Source of the DNA: Sporolactobacillus shoreicorticis | Lineage (GTDB): Bacteria > Bacillota > Bacilli > Bacillales > Sporolactobacillaceae | Direction of reading: 5' to 3' | Assembly: GCF_024125445.1 (NCBI RefSeq) | Contig: NZ_JAMXWM010000018.1 | Span: 1 to 64,000 of the forward strand | DNA: 64,000 nt | Part shown: positions 9,638-17,109 of the stretch, in pieces | Numbering within the stretch: position 1 is the stretch's first letter | Layout: every line of letters begins with the position of its first letter | Program-made: the position numbers and the translations under genes | The notes under the pieces: generated by a model | What the model was told of the DNA's origin: nothing | The model's database searches: none | Seen by the model: the letters and a program-made list of their open reading frames with translations, nothing else

Positions 9638-9690
9638 ATGAGTGTCTAAGCGATTATCAAAACCCAATTGCATAGAATGACAGTACTTGC

Positions 9691-9730
9691 GGCGAGGAAA
9701 AGTGAATGCTTTTTTCCTCGCTGTTTATTT
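9691..9730 (+). terminator. Terminator of pepV
   Basis: GCGAGGAAAA and TTTTTTCCTCGC form a long stem around an 8-nt loop, followed by a T-rich tail. The rest of 9731-9968 shows no gene. Confidence 0.75.
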
Positions 9731-9968
9731 AATACACTTTCATGAAAATTGGTGGTTACATTTTTAGAAAGAACTTGATAGAATGTGAGTACGAAAAGTT
9801 TGTACTTTGTTCAGGTTTCTGAATGGCATGAAGCATAAAAAATGCGTGTTCACGCAATCGGTTGTATAACGAGGATGGACGTTTGACAGACGGTGAAAAA
9901 GGAACAGACGACTTGACGTGCGTGGCGGTGAAAGCGACATGACAGCTTTGATGGAGGAATGACAAGTA

Positions 9969-10649
9969 ATGGCAAAAGGTGTGTTTTGGCTGATTCTTTC
10001 CGTATTCTTGAATGCGTTCGGGAATGCACTGACGGTGAAGGCAGCGTTCGGTTCGGCACCATGGACGGCGGCGAGCATCAATATTTCGAATGCTACAGGC
10101 TTGACGGTGGGCAATGTCCTGATTATTATGGGCATTATCGTTCTGATCGCAGATGATCTTCTCAGACGGCATTGGAATGGAATCAAGGATGTGTTTAATT
10201 TTCTCTACATGCTGTCCTTCGGCTATTTAATCGATGCATGGCTCTTTGTTATGCAGTCGGTGACGGTAAATGGATGGGTGCTTCGCACTGTTGTTTGTGT
10301 ATTAGGCGTTCTTTGCATTGCCGCGGCGCTGTCCATCTATTTTCAGGTCAACCTGGTGCTGCATCCTTTTGATGATTTGCTTAAAATCTTGCGTGAGAAA
10401 TACCTGAAGGGCAATGTGGTTCTTGCCCAGCGTATTTCACTTGGCATTCCTCTTGCATTGGGTTTATCGGTCGGTCTTTTCCGCCATCAGCTGCTGGGAA
10501 TTAATTTCGGTACGGCAATCAGTTTTCTATGCATGGGCTATTTTATCCTGTTCTTTGATCACTGCATCCATCTTCATTTGAAGCGTGAATCAATGAAGCA
10601 TTTACGCATGCCGCAATTGTTTCATCATGTAAAACATTCAAAAGCATAA
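9969..10649 (+). CDS. YczE/YitT-like integral membrane protein
   Basis: A 226-residue protein with about five or six hydrophobic segments. The opening segment (LNAFGNALTVKAAFGSAPWT) and the later FQVNLVLHPFDDLLKIL motif are typical of the YczE/YyaS membrane family. Some Bacillus members affect surfactin production, but the biochemical role is unknown. GGAGGA (9953-9958) lies 10 nt before ATG 9969. The C-terminal tail is basic (KRESMKHLRMPQLFHHVKHS). Confidence 0.7.
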   Translation: MAKGVFWLILSVFLNAFGNALTVKAAFGSAPWTAASINISNATGLTVGNVLIIMGIIVLIADDLLRRHWNGIKDVFNFLYMLSFGYLIDAWLFVMQSVTVNGWVLRTVVCVLGVLCIAAALSIYFQVNLVLHPFDDLLKILREKYLKGNVVLAQRISLGIPLALGLSVGLFRHQLLGINFGTAISFLCMGYFILFFDHCIHLHLKRESMKHLRMPQLFHHVKHSKA

Positions 10650-10657
10650 TGTTATGC

Positions 10658-10686
10658 TTGACAAGTGAATGAAGACAACTAATAAT
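10658..10686 (+). promoter_or_regulatory. Sigma-A promoter of the T-box operon
   Basis: TTGACA (10658-10663) and AATAAT (10681-10686) are separated by 17 bp. A start near 10693 would place the complete T-box leader inside the transcript. Confidence 0.6.
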
Positions 10687-10699
10687 AGGATATACAAAA

Positions 10700-10993
10700 A
10701 TAAAAAAAGCGATGAAGAGAAGAAGTAGAGTGCGACGTTTTTCCACAGAGAGTTCCGGTTGGTGAAAAGGAACAAAAACAAGCCTTGAACATGGCCTCTG
10801 AGCTGCATGACCGAACGACGGCTGTTTGCCGAAGTAAGTTGTGACGAGTTAAGGTTCTTGTTGTAAAAACCGGAGTATAGCGCCTTTGTGCGGATGTACT
10901 CGCTGAGACCGGTCATGTGAGTGTCCGGTAAAACAAGGTGGTACCGCGGAACAACCCCCGTCCTTAGTCATTCGATTAAGGATGGGGGTTTTT
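10700..10993 (+). ncRNA. T-box riboswitch, methionine-specific
   Basis: The leader has the full T-box layout. The stem I apical AGAGAG-type motif (CAGAGAGTTCCGGTTGGTG) is at 10745-10763. A candidate specifier AUG at 10791-10793 follows the usual GAAC. The T-box core AAGGTGGTACCGCGG is at 10935-10949 and a terminator follows it. The ACC/GGT core pairs with the uncharged tRNA end and opens the antiterminator. An AUG specifier means low charged tRNA-Met would switch on the downstream genes. That agrees with the methionine-type ECF transporter and SAM-cleaving enzyme encoded next. Specifier placement was by eye. Confidence 0.9.
10955..10993 (+). terminator. T-box regulated terminator
   Basis: CCCCCGTCCTTA pairs with TAAGGATGGGGG, followed by five T residues. 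It lies right after the T-box core, with which it is mutually exclusive. Confidence 0.9.
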
Positions 10994-11038
10994 GACTGTT
11001 TAAAAGTTAAGAATAGGGTAAAAGGAAAGGTGATTGAA

Positions 11039-11878
11039 ATGAGTAGAGCACTTGTGTTTCAAACGGATTTCGGACTTGCAGACGGAGCGGTCTGCGCGAT
11101 GTACGGGGTAGCGAACTCAGTTGATCAGAAGTTGAAAATATATGATCTGACGCATGATATCCCGCAATACAACATTTGGGAAGCTTCCTATCGATTGCGG
11201 CAGACCATTGATTACTGGCCGGAGGGAACAGTGTTTGTATCGGTTGTCGATCCAGGAGTAGGGTCCACACGCCGCAGTGTGATTGTTCGAACGCGCCGGA
11301 ATCAATACATTATCACTCCGGACAACGGAACGCTCACCCATATCAAGCGGATTGAGGGGATTGAAAGTGCGCACACCTTTGATGAGCGGGCAAACAAATT
11401 GCCGACAGCGGGAGAATCGTTCACATTTTTTGGGAGAGACATTTATGCTTTTAATGGTGCAAAACTTGCTTCCGGAATCATCGATTATGACGATTTTGGC
11501 GAATCGGTTTCGGTAGATTCACTTGTGGAACTGCCGATTATTCCCTCTTATCGGGAAGGCGGTCAGGTCATTGGTACCATTGATGTACTGGATGTTCGAT
11601 TCGGCAACCTTTGGACAAATATCGATCATCATCTTTTTCATGAATTAAATGTGTCACGCAGCGATCGATTGACGATCAAGATCAAGAACGATACACGTAC
11701 GGTCTATAAAAATACAATGATATTCGCACGATCTTTTGCTGAGGTGGCGATCGGTGAACCGCTGCTCTACATCAATTCGCTTGAAAATGTTGGTATTGCT
11801 ATTAACCAGGGATCGTTCGCAAAAGCATACAGCATTGGCACAGGAACAAACTGGCACATATCCATTGATAAAGCCTGA
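11039..11878 (+). CDS. SAM hydroxide adenosyltransferase (DUF62 family)
   Basis: A 279-residue member of the DUF62/chlorinase-fluorinase fold that uses water to split S-adenosylmethionine into adenosine and methionine. Family strings are clear: FQTDFGLADGAVCAMYGV at the start, VVDPGVGSTRRSVIVRT, PDNGTLT and a C-terminal SLENVGIAINQGSFAKAY. A longer frame opens at 10982 but runs through the terminator; ATG 11039 with AAAGGAAAGG before it is the real start. As first gene after a Met T-box it probably feeds or balances methionine and SAM together with the ECF transporter downstream. Confidence 0.88.
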   Translation: MSRALVFQTDFGLADGAVCAMYGVANSVDQKLKIYDLTHDIPQYNIWEASYRLRQTIDYWPEGTVFVSVVDPGVGSTRRSVIVRTRRNQYIITPDNGTLTHIKRIEGIESAHTFDERANKLPTAGESFTFFGRDIYAFNGAKLASGIIDYDDFGESVSVDSLVELPIIPSYREGGQVIGTIDVLDVRFGNLWTNIDHHLFHELNVSRSDRLTIKIKNDTRTVYKNTMIFARSFAEVAIGEPLLYINSLENVGIAINQGSFAKAYSIGTGTNWHISIDKA

Positions 11879-12084
11879 AAATGCAAGCGAAAAGGAGGTG
11901 GTGTTCGATCATGATCAATAATCACATTATCATTCGACAGGAGGTGATCCAAAAAAATAAGATTATTTTGAAAAAAATATATTTTATCGCATTGAATTGA
12001 TTTATACTTTTCATGAATCGTGTAGCACAATCAAGGCAGATGAACTTATTTATTTCTACTAATCTAAATAAAAGGAATGATTCG
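11879..12084 (+). other. Spacer within ECF operon
   Basis: About 200 bp separates the SAM hydrolase gene from the ECF substrate-binding gene. It contains AAAGGAGG and a second AGGAGGTGATCC, and a possible 29-codon AT-rich frame from ATG 11911. No terminator is seen, so read-through from the T-box leader is expected. Confidence 0.4.
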
Positions 12085-12642
12085 ATGAAAAAAGATTGGT
12101 TATCCATTCGTACGATTGTCGCCGCAGGTATCGGCGCAGCTATTTTTATTATTCTTCGCTACATCTCGATCCCGGTTGGTTTTGTTCCAAACACAACGGT
12201 CCAATTGGCTTATATTTTTCTTGCGTTAATTGCTGTCGTTTACGGACCGGTTGCCGGCGGGCTGATCGGATTAATCGGTCATTCACTTGGTGATGCCCTT
12301 CAGTACGGCAGTGTCTGGTGGAGCTGGGTTGTTGTCTCGGCACTTGTCGGTGTTGGATTTGGTCTCGCTTCTCATTTTCTTAAATTATCGACAGGCGAAT
12401 TCGGGTGGAAATCGATCGCGATTTTTAATGCTTTTCAAGTAGTTACGCAGGCGGTTGGATGGTTCCTTGTTGCCCCCGTGCTCGACATCATCATTTATGG
12501 AGAACCGGCAAATAAAGTATTTGCTCAAGGTTTTGTGGCAGGAATTCTGGATATCGTAACCGTCGGTATTTTCGGAACGCTGCTGATCTGGATCTACTCT
12601 CGGACACGGACGAAGGCAGGAAGCTTGAAAAAAGAAGCCTAA
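12085..12642 (+). CDS. mtsA: ECF transporter S component, methionine-regulated type
   Basis: A 185-residue hydrophobic protein of the UPF0397/ECF S-component family. Signature strings are IRTIVAAGIGAAIFIILRYI, YGPVAGGLIGLIGHSLGDAL and the W-rich stretch after it. S components bind the substrate in the membrane and dock onto the shared EcfAA'T energiser. The linked Met T-box, the SAM hydrolase and the duplicated ATPase match the group annotated MtsABC, whose proposed substrate is methionine or a precursor. ATG 12085 follows AAAGGAATG; the longer frame from 12013 lacks a site. Confidence 0.82.
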   Translation: MKKDWLSIRTIVAAGIGAAIFIILRYISIPVGFVPNTTVQLAYIFLALIAVVYGPVAGGLIGLIGHSLGDALQYGSVWWSWVVVSALVGVGFGLASHFLKLSTGEFGWKSIAIFNAFQVVTQAVGWFLVAPVLDIIIYGEPANKVFAQGFVAGILDIVTVGIFGTLLIWIYSRTRTKAGSLKKEA

Positions 12643-12670
12643 CTTAAATTCTGGTAAGAAAAGGACTGCT

Positions 12671-14404
12671 ATGAAGAAAACCGTTGTTTCTTTTAAACAA
12701 TTCAGTTTTAAATATAACAGTCAGGAGAACAGCTCGTTAAGAGACATCAACCTGGATTTTCATCAGGGCGAGCGGATTTTGATCACCGGACCGTCCGGAT
12801 CGGGAAAAAGCACGCTCGGAAATTGCATCAATGGGCTGATTCCGAATGCTTTGAAGGGTGAAATCAAAGGTTCATTAGCGCTGATGGATGTAAACACGAG
12901 CGATGTAAGCCTGTTTGACTTATCAAAAAAAGTGGGAACTGTCTTACAGGACAGCGATGCCCAATTTATCGGGCTGACCGTTGGTGAAGATATCGCGTTC
13001 GCGTTGGAGAACGACGCAGTTCCGCTGGACGAGATGAAGCGGGCAGTTCTCAAAGCTGCTGAAAAAGTAGGTATGGAACATTTTCTCAATCAGTCGCCAC
13101 AGAAATTGTCGGGAGGACAGAAGCAAAGGGTGTCCATGGCAGGCGTATTGGTTGATCCGGTTACGATCCTTTTGTTCGATGAGCCACTCGCAAATCTTGA
13201 CCCCGCCTCAGGCAGACAGACGATGCGTCTGATTGATCAAATTCAACGTGAGACCGGCGTAACAGTGATTATCATTGAACACCGGCTTGAAGAGGTATTG
13301 GCGATTGATCTTGACCGCATTCTGGTCATTGCAGACGGCAGGGTCATTGCCGATGAGTCTCCGGATCGGCTGCTGGCTTCGGAAATACTTCAGGAGTATG
13401 GTATCCGCGAGCCGCTCTACCTGACTGCATTGAAGCGCGCCGGCATCCAAATAACACCGCAGCTCCATCCGGAGCGTCTGGATAAAATGAGCCTGGGTGG
13501 TATCCGGGAGTCGTTGCTTCGATGGGCAAGCAATGACATTCCGGAACGTGAGCAGCTGTTGGGTGAGCGGATTTTGCAGCTTTCCCACATCAACTTCTGT
13601 TATAAGCCGGACCAGCAGGTACTTGCAGATGTCAGTTTCTCGATTCGCAAAGGGGAACGAATCGCGCTGGTCGGCAAGAACGGAGCGGGCAAGTCAACGC
13701 TTACAAAATTGATCTGCGGTCTTGAACGGCCGGATTCGGGTACCATTTATGTTGATGGCAAGGATATCGGCGAGCAGACGATCAAGGAACGCTCGGAGCA
13801 GGTCGGCCTGATCATGCAAGATCCGAATCAAATGATTTCGCAGAATATGATTTTCGACGAGGTAGCATTCGGGCTCAGGCTGCGCGGCGTCGATGCGGTG
13901 GAAATACGGCGCCGTGTCTATGAAACATTGAAAATATGCGGCCTGTATCCGTATCGAAATTGGCCGATATCCGCACTCAGTTTCGGACAGAAGAAGCGTG
14001 TGACGATCGCTTCTATTTTAGTCATTGAACCCAAACTAATATTCTTAGATGAACCGACTGCGGGACAGGACTATCGGCATTATACGAAAATGATGCATTT
14101 TCTGGAACAACTCAGCAGCCGTGGTGTCACGCTGATCATGATCACTCATGATATGCACCTCATGCTTGAATACACGGATCGCGCGCTTGTCATGGCGGAT
14201 GGAAAACTGATTGCCGATCAACCGCCCGCCGAATTGCTGTCGAATTCTAAAGCTGCGGAACGCGCAAATTTGAAAACCACTTCGCTTTTTCAATTAGCGG
14301 AGCAGGTAGATTTTCATGATCCGATTTCATTTGTTCGTCATTTTATTGCCGATGAGAAGGGGAGGCGCGCGGCTGATGAATCTGCGAATGCTCAGCTATA
14401 TTGA
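12671..14404 (+). CDS. mtsB: ECF transporter, duplicated ATPase subunit
   Basis: A 577-residue fusion of two ABC ATPase domains, equal to EcfA and EcfA' in one chain. The first half has Walker A GPSGSGKST near residue 41, signature LSGGQKQR and Walker B LLFDEPLANLD. The second has GKNGAGKST near 335, a variant signature LSFGQKKR and LIFLDEPTAGQD. It energises the S component encoded just upstream. The gene begins 28 nt after the S-component stop and its end overlaps the start of the transmembrane gene, so translation is probably coupled. Confidence 0.9.
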   Translation: MKKTVVSFKQFSFKYNSQENSSLRDINLDFHQGERILITGPSGSGKSTLGNCINGLIPNALKGEIKGSLALMDVNTSDVSLFDLSKKVGTVLQDSDAQFIGLTVGEDIAFALENDAVPLDEMKRAVLKAAEKVGMEHFLNQSPQKLSGGQKQRVSMAGVLVDPVTILLFDEPLANLDPASGRQTMRLIDQIQRETGVTVIIIEHRLEEVLAIDLDRILVIADGRVIADESPDRLLASEILQEYGIREPLYLTALKRAGIQITPQLHPERLDKMSLGGIRESLLRWASNDIPEREQLLGERILQLSHINFCYKPDQQVLADVSFSIRKGERIALVGKNGAGKSTLTKLICGLERPDSGTIYVDGKDIGEQTIKERSEQVGLIMQDPNQMISQNMIFDEVAFGLRLRGVDAVEIRRRVYETLKICGLYPYRNWPISALSFGQKKRVTIASILVIEPKLIFLDEPTAGQDYRHYTKMMHFLEQLSSRGVTLIMITHDMHLMLEYTDRALVMADGKLIADQPPAELLSNSKAAERANLKTTSLFQLAEQVDFHDPISFVRHFIADEKGRRAADESANAQLY

Positions 14405-15206
14405 ACGCACGTCTGCCATTCACCGTCTGACAGGAGCGGCTAAGCTGATTTGCTTTATACTCTGGTCGGTCATCGCTATGAGCACGTTTGATACACAAAT
14501 TCTTGCTGTTATGCTCATTGTCGGCCTCATCGTCTTCAAAATGTCTCAAATACATTGGCGTGAGGTTTCCTTTGTTCTCACATTTATCTTGATCTTTCTG
14601 TTACTCAATGATTTGGCGATTTACGCGTTTGCACCTCAGCAAGGGACGGTCATTTACGGAACGAGTCATGTTGTTTTTCCTTTGCCTGGCCGGTATTCGC
14701 TGACACTTGAGCAGCTTTTCTACCAACTGAATATCACAATCAAGTATTTCGCGGTTACCCCATTTGCACTTTTATTTATCGTCACGACACAACCGAGCGA
14801 ATTTGCCGCATCGTTGAATCGGATCGGCGTCAGCTACCGGATTGCGTACGCAGTTTCAATCACACTGCGCTACATTCCGGACGTGCAGCGGAGCTATCAT
14901 GAAATTGCTCAGGCACAGCAGGCGCGAGGCGTCGATTTGTCCAAAAAGGCAAAGTTTGGCCGCAGGATGCGTCAAGCGGCTTCAATCATCATCCCGCTGA
15001 TTTTTTCCAGCCTCGACCGAATTGAGATTGTCAGCAATGCAATGGAGCTGCGCCGATTTGGAAAGAAAAAGAAACGAACATGGTATCAGGAACGGTCGTT
15101 TACACGTGGCGACTACTTGGCGATAGGTATTACGGTTCTGCTACTGCTCCTTTCCGTTTGGATCTTAATGAAACGCGGCAGTCGTTATTATAACCCATTT
15201 AAGTAG
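14376..15206 (+). CDS. mtsC: ECF transporter transmembrane (T) component
   Basis: A 276-residue EcfT-type protein with about five membrane helices and the coupling-helix motif (AQAQQARGVDLSKKAKFGRR, the ARG motif of T components) near residues 190-215. It links the S component to the fused ATPase. ATG 14376 lies inside the end of mtsB, after AGGGGAGG, giving a 29-bp overlap. A longer frame from 14316 is unlikely. It closes the T-box operon; a terminator follows at once. Confidence 0.85.
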   Translation: MNLRMLSYIERTSAIHRLTGAAKLICFILWSVIAMSTFDTQILAVMLIVGLIVFKMSQIHWREVSFVLTFILIFLLLNDLAIYAFAPQQGTVIYGTSHVVFPLPGRYSLTLEQLFYQLNITIKYFAVTPFALLFIVTTQPSEFAASLNRIGVSYRIAYAVSITLRYIPDVQRSYHEIAQAQQARGVDLSKKAKFGRRMRQAASIIIPLIFSSLDRIEIVSNAMELRRFGKKKKRTWYQERSFTRGDYLAIGITVLLLLLSVWILMKRGSRYYNPFK

Positions 15207-15243
15207 AAAGCCGCCGATATTGTTCGGTGGTTTTCTACTTTTG
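15201..15243. terminator. Bidirectional terminator
   Basis: AAGTAGAAA and TTTCTACTT flank an inner CCGCCGA/TCGGTGG stem, with T or A runs on both sides. It separates the convergent ECF operon and aldo/keto reductase gene. Confidence 0.75.
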
Positions 15244-15261
15244 TCTCCGTTTATGGTTCCT

Positions 15262-16167
15262 TCATACAATATCCAGCGGCAGCTTGCGTGACGGACGCGG
15301 GAACGCGAGGTCAAATGAGCGCCGCTCCTCTTCTGACAGCCGAATTGCCGCTGCCTGAGCATTCAACAGGACATGTTCTGAGCGGCCGGCTTTAGGAATC
15401 GCAACAATGCCGTCGGATTCAGCGTTGCGAATTGCCCAGGCAAGAAGAATTTGCAGCGGTGTTGCCTGATGGTCGGCAGCCGCTTTAATTACAGCGGGAT
15501 CTTTGAGCAATTGAGATTTAAGCGATCCGCCTTCTGCCAGTGGGCAGTAAGCCATAACCGCAACATGATGTTCACGCATCCAGGGGAGGAGTTCGAATTC
15601 GATTCCGCGCGAGCCGAGATGATAGAGCACTTGATTTACGACACAATGCTTTCCGTCCGGAACCGCCCAAAGATCCTCCATATCTTTCGTATCGAAGTTA
15701 GAGACGCCCCAGCGCAGAATTTTACCGGCCTGTTTCAATTCTTCCATTCCTCGAACCGTTTCTTCAAGGGGTGTCGCCCCGCGCCAATGCAGCAAATAAA
15801 GATCAAGATGGTCGGTACCGAGCCGTTTCAAGCTGTGATCGCAGGCTATGGCGAGTTTTTTTCGGGTCGCATGATTAGGATAGGCTTTACTTACGAGAAA
15901 GATGTGGTCACGATTGTCAGTGATCGATTCACCGATGAGTGATTCAGATCGCCCTTCGCCATACATTTCCGCTGTATCAATCAGACTCAAACCAAGACGG
16001 ACCCCGAGGCGGAGTGCTTCTTGTTCCGAGGCGCGATGAAACGGATCGTTCCCCATATGCCATGTACCTTGACCGATCACCGGAATTTCAGCCCCATCAG
16101 GAAGCTTGATTAATCGCCTTTTTACTTCCTGCATTACGCTATCAAGCGCATAATCGTTCCATTCCAT
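15262..16167 (-). CDS. Aldo/keto reductase
   Basis: A 301-residue NADPH-dependent oxidoreductase with the AKR tetrad in order: Asp and Tyr in LIDTAEMYGEG, Lys in FLVSKAYP and His in LYLLHWRG. The C-terminal cofactor loop (AIPKAGRSEHVLLNAQAA) is present. It reduces aldehydes or ketones; the substrate is not predictable. AAGGAGCG precedes the start at 16167 on the minus strand. The alkD-like frames lie just upstream in the same direction, with a gap of about 20 bp. Confidence 0.88.
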   Translation of the reverse strand: MEWNDYALDSVMQEVKRRLIKLPDGAEIPVIGQGTWHMGNDPFHRASEQEALRLGVRLGLSLIDTAEMYGEGRSESLIGESITDNRDHIFLVSKAYPNHATRKKLAIACDHSLKRLGTDHLDLYLLHWRGATPLEETVRGMEELKQAGKILRWGVSNFDTKDMEDLWAVPDGKHCVVNQVLYHLGSRGIEFELLPWMREHHVAVMAYCPLAEGGSLKSQLLKDPAVIKAAADHQATPLQILLAWAIRNAESDGIVAIPKAGRSEHVLLNAQAAAIRLSEEERRSFDLAFPRPSRKLPLDIV

Positions 16168-16188
16168 TAATAATCACGCTCCTTATAA

Positions 16189-16854
16189 TCAATCATGACG
16201 ATTCAGCCACTTTAAACCCTCTCGACTGCTCAACGGTTTAAGTTCGTGTTCCTGAATGAATTGCCGTACTGCATCCGGATCTGTTTTTGAATATTCGCGA
16301 AGCGCCCAGCCGATTGCTTTTTGAATAAAAAATTGATCGGAGCCTGCATTCAGCAGAAACGCGCTTTTTCAGTCGTCTCCTTGTACTTCAATGGATATAA
16401 TAGTGCTGCACGCCGCAGCCAGATATTTGGATCGACAATCCATTTGTCTGGATAAAGTTCCGTTAAATACGGATCTTTTTTTAAGAGTGGCCCGCAGCAT
16501 TGAGGTGCGATAAAGTCAACCGTGTCCCACCATGATTTTGTGAGGATCATCCATTCCAATAACGGCAGGTGATTTGCATTCAGCCGCTTTTTCGCGTGTA
16601 CGAGCAAATCAACAGCAGCGGTCTGGCATTCGCACATCGGATGATTCCATAGCTGCCTGACAACAAATGAAAGCTGGTCCGATTCAGGTAACCCATGCAT
16701 TTTAATAAAATCACGGATGATCACGCGCCGTTCCGGAGCTTTGATACCGAAAAATAGGAATTGACTACGCATGTAGTGTTCCATCGACTGCGCGTTTCCC
16801 TCGTTTTGATGGATTTCTAACTCTGCAATGAGCGGTCGGATATCAAAAATTCAT
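16189..16854 (-). pseudogene. DNA alkylation repair protein AlkD, frameshifted
   Basis: The main frame (16350-16784) reads HYMRSQFLFFGIKAPERR, LTKSWWDTVDFIAP and WIVDPNIWLRRAALLYPLKY, which are hallmark AlkD HEAT-repeat segments. It stops early. The next 160 bp in another frame continue the family sequence (QFFIQKAIGWALREYSKTDP and LSSREGLKWL) to a stop at 16189. The shift falls at a run of five A. At the N-terminus, ATG 16854 needs a second one-base change in a run of five T to join the body. The restored protein would be about 220 residues, the usual AlkD size. Either a recent pseudogene or homopolymer sequencing errors. Confidence 0.8.
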
Positions 16855-17109
16855 GTGTGATGGCCTCACTTCGTATCAATCATTCATTTTTTACGTAACG
16901 AGTGCACAAAATCAAAAGTAAAATTCTGCTCTGTTTCTATGATATGATCATCCCACAATTCTACGATACATACGAATGATATGGTGTCAAACTGAATATT
17001 TTTTCGATCAATCTTCCAACTATTTTTACTTTATATCAAACTTTGCTGCTGTAAAATAAAAAATATCAATCAAACAAATTTGCGAGAATGAAAGACAAGG
17101 AGTTACTGC

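Noticed and set aside
10982-11038. N-terminal extension of the SAM hydrolase
   Set aside because: It would be translated from within the T-box terminator; ATG 11039 has a proper site.
11911-11935. Fur-like dyad (minus strand TGATAAT-GTG-ATTATT)
   Set aside because: Spacing is 3 rather than 1 between half-sites and it lies inside an operon; not convincing.
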